Assembly: GCA_003165595.1 (NCBI GenBank)
Contig: PLWQ01000018.1
Span: 125,444-189,443, forward strand
DNA: 64,000 nt
Direction of reading: 5' to 3'
Source of the DNA: Fibrobacterota bacterium
Lineage (GTDB): Bacteria; Fibrobacterota; Chitinivibrionia; Chitinivibrionales; FEN-1185
The position numbers and the translations under genes are program-made. Of the stretch, positions 24,739 to 33,739 are shown in pieces (the first letter of the stretch is position 1; the number at the start of each line of letters is the position of its first letter). The notes below the pieces were generated by a model. It had not been told where the DNA came from, did no database searches, and saw only the letters and a program-made list of their open reading frames with translations.

Positions 24739-26301
24739 ATGAAAAGGGCAGCATTAACGTGTATGGCGCTGGCGTTTTTCGCCGGGTCTGTTTTTTCCCA
24801 GACGGTCAACATGTGCGGAACGGTTACGGACGCGGGCGGAAAGCCGCTTGTCAACGCAGTGGTGAGATTAGGCCAGGCAACCTACGACAATGGATACTAC
24901 GCACAGGCACCGTACCTTGTGTCAACTGATGCCAGCGGACATTACCAATTGGGAACCGGAACCTGCAATGTGAATGTCATCCCGAGAAGCACGCTCGCAA
25001 ACGGCGACGCATTTTCGCGGCCCCAGTACGTGGGCGGGAAAGTGCTGTTCAGCCTTCCGCAAATAACTGCGTCGGTAAGGATGAGCATATACACGCTAGC
25101 CGGCCGGTTCGTGCGTGACGTGATGAACAAGACCCTTTCCAGCGGCAACTATTCGGTTTCAATCGACACACGCGGCATTTCGTCGCAGTACTATCTGCTT
25201 CGGGTGACCATCAACGGCGCGGCAACGGTAATGAGGATTCAACCTGCTTTTCACAGCACGGACGGGGCGATCGTTCAGAATTCTTCCGGATTCCAGACGC
25301 GCCTCGAAAAGCTCGCCGCCGTAGTGGACACGCTTCGCGCAACCATGCCGGGCTACACCATCGGAGTCACGCCGGTAACCGCGCTGTCCGGACAGAACGA
25401 TTTCATGTTGACGAAGAATAGTTCATGGAACGGCGACACGGCAGGGTTCTGGGGCAGCGGGTACCCGGTGGCGACTGGAGGAGTTACCTACGTCATCCTG
25501 AACAGGACCAACGGCGTCTGGCCGGACAGCCAGATTTATTGGGCCCTTAGCCAAAATGGAGCAAAAACAAGGCTTGACAAACAACGCACCGTCACGGTTA
25601 GCGGCGGAGGGAGATTCTACATCTTTATCGCCCCCAACGACTCCAACTCAAGATACATGGAGTGGGTCGAAGAAGCCGTCGGGAACGGAACCATTAACGG
25701 CAACAACCTGACCCGGGTAGACGGATGGAGACTACCGATAATGTTTAGAATCCATTTTGCCACAGGCAAAAATATGGATCGCGGTGACCTGTACGAGATG
25801 TTTTTCCAACCGCGCAAAGCAAAGTTTGACGAGTTTACAAACGAGGTGCCAAAGGAATTCACGAAGCTCGCCACGGCAGACTTCGCCAATATTTATGCGC
25901 CCCACATGATAGAACGGACAGGCCCCACCCTTTTTAACACTGGTGGGCCTTACGTGAGCTATTTCGACCGTTATCAGGACTCGTGTATTGCTCATAATAC
26001 GGGGGTGCCTGCCAAAACGACCGCTTGGAACATTTTTGCGTGTGCAGGATCCTATGGCGGTGCCCCAACCTGGGGTGGCAACATGAACAGGCATGTCGGC
26101 ACTCTTGCCTCGACACAATGGTGTGACTCATCAAATTTTTACCAGAATGCTCCCTGTAACTACTTTTCCAAGTGGGTCCATTTGCGGTCCGAGCAAGGTA
26201 TGGAATATGGATTCCCCTATGATGACGATTGTAACAAGTACTCGGGAATTGTGGGCGGCGTCAGCGGCGTCCAGTGGTTTGCAATTGCCATTGGCTGGTA
26301 A
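24739..26301 (+). CDS. GH64-like beta-1,3-glucanase, paralogue 2
   Basis: 520 residues, and the first 21 (signal peptide) are identical to paralogue 1. Domain order is the same: CarboxypepD_reg-like (MCGTVTDAGGKPLVNAVVRL), sorting-like module (MSIYTLAGRFVRDVMNK, ISSQYYLLRVTINGAA), linker LEKLAAVVDTLRATMPGYTI, then the GH64-like region with TYVILNRTNGVWPDSQIYW, YMEWVEEAVGN, VDGWRLPIMFRI and GMEYGFPYDDD. The putative catalytic Glu and Asp are kept. The true start is the ATG at 24739 after AAAGGGGAGG; a longer frame upstream runs through the hairpin and the end of paralogue 1. Probably surface-exposed or secreted, acting on beta-1,3-glucan. Confidence 0.8.
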   Translation: MKRAALTCMALAFFAGSVFSQTVNMCGTVTDAGGKPLVNAVVRLGQATYDNGYYAQAPYLVSTDASGHYQLGTGTCNVNVIPRSTLANGDAFSRPQYVGGKVLFSLPQITASVRMSIYTLAGRFVRDVMNKTLSSGNYSVSIDTRGISSQYYLLRVTINGAATVMRIQPAFHSTDGAIVQNSSGFQTRLEKLAAVVDTLRATMPGYTIGVTPVTALSGQNDFMLTKNSSWNGDTAGFWGSGYPVATGGVTYVILNRTNGVWPDSQIYWALSQNGAKTRLDKQRTVTVSGGGRFYIFIAPNDSNSRYMEWVEEAVGNGTINGNNLTRVDGWRLPIMFRIHFATGKNMDRGDLYEMFFQPRKAKFDEFTNEVPKEFTKLATADFANIYAPHMIERTGPTLFNTGGPYVSYFDRYQDSCIAHNTGVPAKTTAWNIFACAGSYGGAPTWGGNMNRHVGTLASTQWCDSSNFYQNAPCNYFSKWVHLRSEQGMEYGFPYDDDCNKYSGIVGGVSGVQWFAIAIGW

Positions 26302-26326
26302 GTGGTTTTACGATCGATTTTAACCG

Positions 26327-26377
26327 GGTTGCCGCGTTTTTCCTTTCGGAAAGACGTGGCGACCTTTGCCAATTTTT
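26327..26377 (+). promoter_or_regulatory. Inter-paralogue hairpin 2
   Basis: GGTTGCCGCGT (26327-26337) pairs with ACGTGGCGACC (26354-26364). The differences from hairpin 1 turn two Watson-Crick pairs into G-U wobbles and keep the stem. The loop changes only TTAC to TTTC, and the same TTTGCCAATTTTTCGAGAGT follows. The conservation runs on to the ribosome site of paralogue 3. Confidence 0.6.
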
Positions 26378-26412
26378 CGAGAGTTCTCATAACAAAAAAA
26401 GGGGAGGGAGAA

Positions 26413-27957
26413 ATGCGAAAAGTAGCACGAGCAGGTCTGTTGCTGGCGTTTGTCGCCGGTACCGTCTTTTCCCAGACGGTCAATATCTGCGGAACTGTGA
26501 GGGACGCGGCAGGAAAGCCGCTTACCAACACGCTTGTACGGCTGGGCCAGACAAGGTTTACCGATACGTATGGTAACGAACCGTACTTTACCACAACCGA
26601 CGCCACCGGCCAGTACCACCTGGGCACGGGAACGTGCGCCGTCAACACTATCATTCCCGCCACGCTCATGCGGGGCGACGCCTTTTCCAGGCCCATGTAT
26701 ATCGGCGGCAAAGTGCTGTTTAGTCTGCCGCAGAATGATGCGTTTGTGAAGATGACCATGTACGATTTGACGGGCAGATTTGTGCGGGACGTGATGAGCA
26801 GCCGTCTAGCCAGAGGGAATTATTCCGCGTCGGTTGATACGCGCGGAATTGCTTCGCAGTTTTATGCGCTTCGCGTAACCATTAGCGGTGTTGCCACCGT
26901 GGTGAGGATTGAGCCCTCTTTGCACAGCGCCGGCGGTTCCATCGTGCAGAACACCCCGGAATTCCAGACTCGGTTGGAAAAGCTTGCCGCAGTAGTGGAC
27001 ACACTGCGCGCGACGGAGCCGGGATACACGCTCGGCGATTCGGCCATAACCACGCTGGCAGGACAATTTGATTTCACGTTGACAAAGAATCATGCTTTCA
27101 ATGGCGATACCGATGCGTTTTGGGACACAGCCCATGTAAAGAAAGAGGCAGGCCATTTATGGTTTACGGTCCTCAACAGGACTAACGGCCAGTGGCCGGA
27201 CAGCATGATATATTTGGCCATCGGGGATGGTGGAACTCCATGGCCGCTGAGCAAGACAAACACAATTGATATGACCAACACCGGGGGGGGAGGCAGACTG
27301 TACATTATGGTGGGGTATAACCCACTCAAAACTTCCGGGGGGTATAGGCCGCAGACGACTCAGGTGTGGGATTTTGAAGAGCATACCATCGGGGCTGGTT
27401 TGTGGTATCACGGTAATACCACGAGAGTTGATGCATATGGCTGCCCCATGTCTTACCGGCTGCATTGTACGGACGGTTTTGATACATGCCGCGGTGAAGT
27501 CCCCCATGTCTACTATCAGACGCGCCAATCGTTTTTCGACGAATTTGAAAACGAAGTGTCCTATGAATTTTCAAAACTCGGAACCATGCAAGCCCCATAT
27601 AAAATACCCAATCCGGGCACCACAGGCTCTGACATTGGTCCAGGCGGTAAATATGCAAGCTATCTGGATAAATATTGCAGTGCCTTCGGCGTTACTCAAA
27701 CCCCGTATTTGAATGGCATCAATGACGCTGTAACGGAGGGTGCTGTGGCTAGGCATGTGCTCGGTATGACCAACGCTCAACAAGCAGATTCCAAATACCA
27801 CTACAAAGCCGCACCATGCGATTTCTATGCATATTTTTTGCATAGGCGTGCATATGACTTCAAGTGTTATGGATTTCCATATGATGACTCATGGAATTGG
27901 TCTTCATTCATAGAACACGGCAATGTGTCATGGTTCGAGCTTGCGGTAGGATATTGA
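26413..27957 (+). CDS. GH64-like beta-1,3-glucanase, paralogue 3 (most diverged)
   Basis: 514 residues. Signal peptide (LLLAFVAGTVFSQ), CarboxypepD_reg-like domain (ICGTVRDAAGKPLTNTLVRL), sorting-like module (MTMYDLTGRFVRDVMSS, ASQFYALRVTISG) and linker are close to paralogue 2. The GH64-like half is more changed: WFTVLNRTNGQWPDSMIYL, RLYIMVGYNP, VWDFEEHTIGAG, VDAYGCPMSYRL and CYGFPYDDSWNWSSF. Glu and Asp candidates remain, but the usual L-P-I after V-D-x-x is C-P-M, so specificity may differ. The last 700 bases look AT-richer than the 5' half. ATG at 26413 follows GGGGAGGGAG. A strong terminator follows at 28010-28045, ending the locus. Confidence 0.75.
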   Translation: MRKVARAGLLLAFVAGTVFSQTVNICGTVRDAAGKPLTNTLVRLGQTRFTDTYGNEPYFTTTDATGQYHLGTGTCAVNTIIPATLMRGDAFSRPMYIGGKVLFSLPQNDAFVKMTMYDLTGRFVRDVMSSRLARGNYSASVDTRGIASQFYALRVTISGVATVVRIEPSLHSAGGSIVQNTPEFQTRLEKLAAVVDTLRATEPGYTLGDSAITTLAGQFDFTLTKNHAFNGDTDAFWDTAHVKKEAGHLWFTVLNRTNGQWPDSMIYLAIGDGGTPWPLSKTNTIDMTNTGGGGRLYIMVGYNPLKTSGGYRPQTTQVWDFEEHTIGAGLWYHGNTTRVDAYGCPMSYRLHCTDGFDTCRGEVPHVYYQTRQSFFDEFENEVSYEFSKLGTMQAPYKIPNPGTTGSDIGPGGKYASYLDKYCSAFGVTQTPYLNGINDAVTEGAVARHVLGMTNAQQADSKYHYKAAPCDFYAYFLHRRAYDFKCYGFPYDDSWNWSSFIEHGNVSWFELAVGY

Positions 27958-28009
27958 GGCGGAGGTGTCCTGCATCCAATAGTAAATCAACGGGCAATGT
28001 AGATCCAAG

Positions 28010-28045
28010 TCCCCGGTTCTCGATCAAAGAATCGGGGATTTTTTT
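28010..28045 (+). terminator. Intrinsic terminator ending the glucan locus
   Basis: TCCCCG (28010-28015) pairs with CGGGGA (28033-28038), with TTCT/AGAA inside, and is followed at once by seven T (28039-28045). It is a textbook terminator 53 bases after the stop of paralogue 3. Confidence 0.85.
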
Positions 28046-28298
28046 GGCGACCTTGCTTCCTGGGTATGATCTCGACGCCGGAATTCCTAATCTGTAAAAA
28101 AGCATTTGTGGATTGGATAGGGGAAGCTTTATCCGCTTGAAAATAGTTACTCGATGAAGACTAATGTGCTTTGGGCAGGGTGCAGCCTTCCTATTGCGGC
28201 CTTCGAAAAGTTTCAGGAAGAAAAGCTATGAAAAAAGGTTGAAATATCTCTCACGAGGGATAAGGGAGCGCCTGTCCGCGCTCCCCCCAAATCTATCT
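28046..28298. other. Convergent intergenic region
   Basis: About 250 bases between the glucan-locus terminator and the stop of the minus-strand lipoprotein gene. Apart from the minus-strand terminator at 28264-28285 nothing is recognised. Confidence 0.5.
28264..28285 (-). terminator. Candidate terminator of the FN3 lipoprotein gene
   Basis: A perfect 7-bp stem GGGAGCG/CGCTCCC lies 14 bases after the minus-strand stop. The following minus-strand bases (TTATCCC) hold few T, so it is a weak candidate. Confidence 0.4.
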
Positions 28299-31200
28299 TC
28301 AAGGCAACGGGGAAGTATATACGTTGTAATCTGAGCTATTCACGGCGTAAATAGTGGTGCTATTTATTGCCAAAGCAACTGCATACCAACCGGAACCGGA
28401 CGGAAGTCCCGCATTCACCGCTAACCACGATGCGCCTCCGTCCATAGAGAGATATATTCCACTTCCACTTATGCTCGTGAATAATTGCGTTCCATTCGCT
28501 GCGAGCGCCGTGACGCTGCCAGTTGGTAGCCCTGAACTTACTTTTGTCCAAGTGTCGGTACCGTTATACTTGTAGACTCCGTCGCCTGCTCCTGCATAGA
28601 TCGTTCCCGCATACATAACAAAAGCATTCACGCTGGTTGTAATGCCGGTGCCGGCAGAACCCCATGAGTACCCAAGGACAGCTCGGGATTGGACGCCACT
28701 ACTTGTACCGGCATAGAGGGTACTGCCGCTTACCAACACGGCGTTTGCTGGGGGTGGGGATCCGGCGTCAACGTTCCACGAGGCCCCATTGTCAGTTGAA
28801 TACATCACACTGCTACTGGTCGCGGCAAAATATCTATTGGCGGAACCATAGTATGCAAAACCGAGGACGCTGCCGCCGACCGTAGTGCTGGACCAACTAG
28901 TTCCATAATTGGAGGAATAAAACAACTTGCCGTTGCCATAATTGTTTCCTACCAAGGAGATCCCGCCAAAAATCGCAAGACCGGTCAAGTAGTTCATTCC
29001 TACCGTCATGAAGGATGGATCCTGCACCCAATTTGAACCGTTGTCAGGAGATCGATACACTCCCTGCTTGTGGGTCCCGACCAAGATAGTATCGCCTTGG
29101 GCAGCAACCGTCATTGGGTATGTACCAGCAGACTGAAAATTGTATACTGGATTCCAAGAAACTGTCCCAATCGTCGTGAAGCTCCACGCACCAGACCAAC
29201 TGCTTGGACCTCCCGCGTTCACCGCCCTGACATGCCAGTAGTATATGGTACTGTTGGACAACGCAGGGGACACTGGCGTTGATGTAGCGGTTATTCCTGT
29301 TCCGTTAGATACTACTGTTGAAAATGCCGGGTCTGTCGCGACCTGCACGTCATATGACGACGCACCGGTTGCCGCGTTCCAATTCAATGTCGGTGTTACC
29401 GCAACTCTCGTCGAAGCGTTTGCCGGCGAGGAGAGCGTCGGGGCGCCTGGAGCCGCTGGAACAGTTGTAAAGCTCCACGTACCGGACCACGCGCTTGTAC
29501 CTCCCGGGTTTGAAGCATTCGCGTGCCAGTAGTAAAGCGTATTGTTCGACAACGTAGTCGACACGGCTTGAGACGTTGCCGTTAACCCGGACATGTTGAA
29601 CACAGTTGATGCAAAGTTCGAAACGGTGGAGACCTCTACCTGGTAATAGGTCGCATCCGACGGTGCGTTCCAAACAAGAGTTGGTGAAACCGACACACTT
29701 GTAGCATTGTTCGCCGGAGCCGAAAGCGTGGGTGCCGCCGGCGCCGCAATAATCGTGGTAAAGGAGAACGCCGTAGACCATGCGCTCACGCCCCCGGCGT
29801 TCTTGGCAATGACATGCCAGTAATACTGCGTGCTGTTCGCAAGCGAAGTCAAGGCCCTTGACCCACTTGTCAACGTCGAATCGTCAACAACAATCCCGGT
29901 CGAGAAATCGGACGCGGTCGAAACCTGCACCCGGTAGGTAGCAGCGCCGGCCACGGCGTTCCAAGTGAGCGTTGTGCTCACCGGTACGCCGGTGGCGTTG
30001 TTTGCCGGAGCCGTTGGCGTGGGAGCGGCAGGTGTCGCGATTATGGTGGTAAAAGAGAAGGCCGTCGACCAGTTGCTTGTTCCCCCTGCGTTCTTTGCGT
30101 CAACGTGCCAATAGTATTTTGTGCTGTTTGACAATAACCCGACTGCTCTTGACGGCGTTGTCAACGTCGAATCGTCAACGACTATTCCGGTTGAGAAGTC
30201 AGACGCGGTTGAAACCTGCACACGGTAGGTGGCCGCGCCGGCCACGGCGTTCCAAGTGAGCGTTGTGCTCACGGGGACTGCTGTTGCATTGTTCGCCGGT
30301 ACCGTGAGTACGGGCACTCCGGAAGTCGCGACGACCGTGGTAAAGCTGGAAACCGCCGACCATGCGCTTGTCCCGCCGGCATTCTTGGCATTCACTCGCC
30401 AGTAATACACGGTGCTGTTCGTGAGACCGCTCAGCGCCTTTGACGCGGCTGTCAATGTCGAATCGTCGACAACCATTCCGGCTGAGAAATCGGACGCCGT
30501 TGAAACCTGGACCCGGTAGGTGACCGCGCCCGTGACCGCGCTCCATGTGAGTGTGGGATTCAAGGCCACACCGACTGCGCTGTTGGTCGGGGCGGAGGGT
30601 ACTGGTACACCGGACGTTGCGACAATGGTGGTGAACGAAAATGGGGTTGACCATGCGCTTGTCCCTCCTGCGTTCTTGGCATTCACCCGCCAGTAGTACT
30701 GCGTATTGTTCGCGAGCGAACTCAGGGCCTTTGACGCCGTTGTCAAGGTCGAATCGTCGACAATGACGCCGGCTGAGAAATCGGACGCTGTTGAGACCTG
30801 GACACGGTAGGTGACGGCACCAGTCACCGTGCCCCACGCGAGAGTCTGACTTGTTGCCACTCCGGTTGCGCCATTGGCCGGGCTCGAAAGCACCGGCACT
30901 CCGGATGCCGCAACGATTGTGGTGAAGCTGAAGGCCGTGGACCACGCGCTTGCTCCGCCTGCATTTTTGGCGTTGACGCGCCAGTAATATTGAGTGCCGT
31001 TCGAAAGGGACGTCAGTGCTTTTGACGCGGCTGTCAAGGTTGAATCGTCAACGACAATTCCTGTTGAGAAATCGGACGCTGTTGAAACCTGGACGCGGTA
31101 GGCGGTGGCTCCGGTTACGGCATTCCACGTTAAGGTTTGACCCACAGCTAATCCGGTTGCGTTATTGGCCGGAGACGACAGGGTTGGTGCGGACGGTGGC

Positions 31201-33026
31201 ATCATAACCTTGAGATGCCCGTATGCAGACGTATCCGAACCGGAAGAATTTACGGCAACTACGAAATAATTCCCCGAGTCTGTGGCCGCCACTTTTGAAT
31301 TCTGATACAGCGGGTTGGTGCTTGAGTCCACCATGGCGGCGCTGCCTTTGGTCCCGTGGTACCAGATGAACGTCGGCGAGGGTGACGCATTGTTTGTTGC
31401 AACTGTAAATGTCACGGATCCGCCGACTGCAACGGTGGTGTCGGAGCGGGGTTGCGTTGCAATTTTTGGAGCGACCTCGACGGAACTGACTGAAACAATG
31501 ACAGTCGCCGCTGCGCTCCAGAGTGTTCCGTCCGAGGCCTTTACCGCAAACGTATCGGCGCCTGTAAAACCGGAATTCGGCGTATAAACTATGCCGCCCT
31601 TCGTGGAATCGGCAAGTGTCGCTGTTCCGTTGTGCGGCTTTTGTGTCACCTGCCATTGTTTGATTGAATCGTTGTCCGGATCCGTTGCGCTGAGGGAAAC
31701 GGTAATGGCCTGGCTAATGGAAGTATTTACCGATTGCGCCTGCACCGTTGGCGGCCGGTCGGTTTTTGTAACGGTAATTTTGACCGTGTCTTTTCCAACG
31801 CCATTTGCGTCGGTTGCGGTGAAGATTATGTAATACACGCCGGATTCGCCATAGGTGGGCGTCCAGGTGAATTGTCCGCTTTTTGCATCAAAGGCTGCAG
31901 AATCCGGCAGATTTGCACCGGTGAGAAGCGCCGCGCTGAGCGTTGCCGTGTCCCCGGCAGAGGTAACTGCCGACACCGTAAAGCTGATGGCCTGGCCTTG
32001 CGCCACGGATGGTGCGGTGTCGGCTGCCGGTACCATGATGACCGGCGGCGTCTTGACGGATTGCGAGCCGACGGTGATGTACACATTCTGCGTATCCGAC
32101 ATCGGCGGGTTGCCGTTGTCGGTAACTGTGAAGACGACGGTGTCTATTCCTTCAAAAGTTGCCGGCGACGACCACGTGAAGCTGGTGCCGGTAAGGGTTG
32201 CGCCGGCTGGAGATTTGAGCATTGTATAGGTATGGGTCTGGCCGCTGTCTGCATCCGTTTCGGAGAGGGAAAGCGCACAAGCCTGTCCGCTCACGATGCT
32301 TCTTGCGCCGGAAATACTGAGAACGGGCTTGTGGTTGACCGCCGGATTGGCCTTGACATGCAGAAACGCGGGCAGGCTTACAACCGAGTCGCCCCACTGG
32401 TCCTTGATGACGCACGAGTAAGAGCCGGAATCGGCGAGATACACCGGATTCACAATAAGGCTATCCTTGTTTGCGCCGGAGAGAATGATGCCGTTTTGAA
32501 TCCATTGATAGGTAAATACAGAGCCGGTGCCGGTGACCGAAACAAAAAACGTGTCCGATTGGCCCTCGGTGACGGAATTGCTCAGGGGATTCGCCGCCAA
32601 AGGAATCTTCTTGCCGATTATCTCAATGCTTGAGGTAGATGTCTTCTGGGCCGACCCTTGCAGGGTAGTGACAACCGTAACCGTATGTTTGCCGATCGTG
32701 TGGAGGTTGATAAGAATCCATTGCGTGTCGGTCCATGAGGCGGTATTGTTGAAGGTGATAGCTTTATCGGTATCTACCGTTCCCCTGGCAATGGTTACAG
32801 ACACCTGGGTTATAAATGTTGGCAGGTATGCGCTAAGTCCTACCCGGACCAGGTTTTCAACAGTGTCGGAGACCGAGTCCTTGCTCAGTTGGTTCAGCGA
32901 ATTCTCCACTACAAGGTTGACGTTGGCGTCTTGCGTCTTGAACGGGTTTTCCTGGCCTGTGCAGGAGAGCAGCGCAAGGATGGCGCAGGTGACAACGGAG
33001 TAGAAGAGGCGAATCTTGAGGGGCAT
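28299..33026 (-). CDS. Giant Ig / cadherin-like / FN3 repeat lipoprotein
   Basis: 1,575 residues. MPLKIRLFYSVVTCAILALL followed by SCTGQ is a lipoprotein signal (Cys about 22). Domains in order: N-terminal region to about 150; an Ig-like domain (FTYQWIQNGIILSGA); three cadherin/Big-like domains (each opening with a P-V/P-x-I strand); a second Ig-like domain (FIWYHGTKGS); seven FN3 domains of about 97 residues, each with LTWNAVTGATAYRVQVSTAS- and YYWRVNAKNAGG-like strands; and a C-terminal beta-propeller-like region with BNR/Asp-box hints (SPDNGSNW, STDNGASW, SMDGGASW). It is likely a surface-anchored adhesin or substrate-binding scaffold. ATG 33026 has AGGAG ten bases upstream; the longer frame lacks a signal. 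Confidence 0.85.
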   Translation of the reverse strand: MPLKIRLFYSVVTCAILALLSCTGQENPFKTQDANVNLVVENSLNQLSKDSVSDTVENLVRVGLSAYLPTFITQVSVTIARGTVDTDKAITFNNTASWTDTQWILINLHTIGKHTVTVVTTLQGSAQKTSTSSIEIIGKKIPLAANPLSNSVTEGQSDTFFVSVTGTGSVFTYQWIQNGIILSGANKDSLIVNPVYLADSGSYSCVIKDQWGDSVVSLPAFLHVKANPAVNHKPVLSISGARSIVSGQACALSLSETDADSGQTHTYTMLKSPAGATLTGTSFTWSSPATFEGIDTVVFTVTDNGNPPMSDTQNVYITVGSQSVKTPPVIMVPAADTAPSVAQGQAISFTVSAVTSAGDTATLSAALLTGANLPDSAAFDAKSGQFTWTPTYGESGVYYIIFTATDANGVGKDTVKITVTKTDRPPTVQAQSVNTSISQAITVSLSATDPDNDSIKQWQVTQKPHNGTATLADSTKGGIVYTPNSGFTGADTFAVKASDGTLWSAAATVIVSVSSVEVAPKIATQPRSDTTVAVGGSVTFTVATNNASPSPTFIWYHGTKGSAAMVDSSTNPLYQNSKVAATDSGNYFVVAVNSSGSDTSAYGHLKVMMPPSAPTLSSPANNATGLAVGQTLTWNAVTGATAYRVQVSTASDFSTGIVVDDSTLTAASKALTSLSNGTQYYWRVNAKNAGGASAWSTAFSFTTIVAASGVPVLSSPANGATGVATSQTLAWGTVTGAVTYRVQVSTASDFSAGVIVDDSTLTTASKALSSLANNTQYYWRVNAKNAGGTSAWSTPFSFTTIVATSGVPVPSAPTNSAVGVALNPTLTWSAVTGAVTYRVQVSTASDFSAGMVVDDSTLTAASKALSGLTNSTVYYWRVNAKNAGGTSAWSAVSSFTTVVATSGVPVLTVPANNATAVPVSTTLTWNAVAGAATYRVQVSTASDFSTGIVVDDSTLTTPSRAVGLLSNSTKYYWHVDAKNAGGTSNWSTAFSFTTIIATPAAPTPTAPANNATGVPVSTTLTWNAVAGAATYRVQVSTASDFSTGIVVDDSTLTSGSRALTSLANSTQYYWHVIAKNAGGVSAWSTAFSFTTIIAAPAAPTLSAPANNATSVSVSPTLVWNAPSDATYYQVEVSTVSNFASTVFNMSGLTATSQAVSTTLSNNTLYYWHANASNPGGTSAWSGTWSFTTVPAAPGAPTLSSPANASTRVAVTPTLNWNAATGASSYDVQVATDPAFSTVVSNGTGITATSTPVSPALSNSTIYYWHVRAVNAGGPSSWSGAWSFTTIGTVSWNPVYNFQSAGTYPMTVAAQGDTILVGTHKQGVYRSPDNGSNWVQDPSFMTVGMNYLTGLAIFGGISLVGNNYGNGKLFYSSNYGTSWSSTTVGGSVLGFAYYGSANRYFAATSSSVMYSTDNGASWNVDAGSPPPANAVLVSGSTLYAGTSSGVQSRAVLGYSWGSAGTGITTSVNAFVMYAGTIYAGAGDGVYKYNGTDTWTKVSSGLPTGSVTALAANGTQLFTSISGSGIYLSMDGGASWLAVNAGLPSGSGWYAVALAINSTTIYAVNSSDYNVYTSPLP
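29150..31200 (-). repeat. Tandem FN3-coding repeats, 291-bp period
   Basis: The plus-strand landmark GAGAAATCGGACG (or a one- or two-base variant) recurs at 29902, 30193, 30484, 30775 and 31066, exactly 291 bases apart, which is 97 codons. The units are very similar at the DNA level, including third positions, while the two C-terminal-most FN3 units (29150-29800) are more diverged. Confidence 0.85.
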
Positions 33027-33316
33027 GGTTTCCAATCTCCTGAAAACGTGGGATACCCGATATTTTCCCGTATCAAAATAAAATGCCGCGCAAAGTTCGG
33101 ATGTGACGCAGGTCACAATTGTCGCAGATTTTGACAAGTCACAAAATAGTTTATGACGGTCCGCAAGAACCTGCTTGATAAGGTAAGACTGCAGCTTTCA
33201 GGCAGCGGCCAAGGTGCGAGACGCCTCCGGGCCCGGCCTGGGCTCGGAGGTAATGTAATCAGCTCAAACCCGCAAAATATTCGACAATCGCAAGCGGGCT
33301 CTTTAGAGACAGATTC

Positions 33317-33739
33317 TTATTTTGCCGTAAAACTCCCTGATCCGATGACATTCCCGTTTTCTCCCACAACATCCACTTTCCACTGGCCAGGCGTAACGGT
33401 CTTGTAGCTCCACAGCCTGCCCGAATCGTAGCGGAGGCGGAGCGGAACCTCAAGCACTTTCTCATCGCCCTTGTACCAGACGTGTTTGACGCTATACGGC
33501 GCGGCGCTGATTGAGAGCTTGGTCCAGCAGAATATCTTTCTGGCGGTCGAGTCGAACGCGGTTGCCACCCCCTGGGGAGCACGCTGCTCGACCCCGGTAC
33601 CGAAAACGATGCTGTCGAGTTTGCAGGTTTTTGCTGTTTGTGAACCGGCAGCGGCGGTAGCGGCGGAATCGTCCTGCGCACATGCGCCAAGGCACAGAAA
33701 GAGAACTCCGGCGAGGCCGAGCATGGGCGAGTTCTTCAT
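33317..33739 (-). CDS. DUF2914-type lipoprotein
   Basis: A 140-residue protein. MKNSPMLGLAGVLFLCLGAC is a lipoprotein signal with the lipobox LGAC, followed by a short Ala/Ser-rich linker. The domain from about residue 38 to the end matches DUF2914: FCWTKLSISAAPYSVKHVWY, then RLWSYKTVTPGQWKVDVVGE and NVIGSGSFTAK. The family is a small beta-sandwich of unknown role, found on envelope proteins. The start is fixed by GGGAGG directly upstream on the minus strand. Confidence 0.85.
   Translation of the reverse strand: MKNSPMLGLAGVLFLCLGACAQDDSAATAAAGSQTAKTCKLDSIVFGTGVEQRAPQGVATAFDSTARKIFCWTKLSISAAPYSVKHVWYKGDEKVLEVPLRLRYDSGRLWSYKTVTPGQWKVDVVGENGNVIGSGSFTAK

Noticed and set aside
29150-31200. Regular 291-bp repeats as a CRISPR-like or satellite array
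   Set aside because: The period is 97 codons in the frame of one gene and the translation is a run of FN3 domains.
31734-32633. 299-codon plus-strand frame inside the FN3 lipoprotein gene
   Set aside because: Shadow of the minus-strand coding sequence; its translation has no signal or domain, while the minus frame gives clear Ig and cadherin-like repeats.
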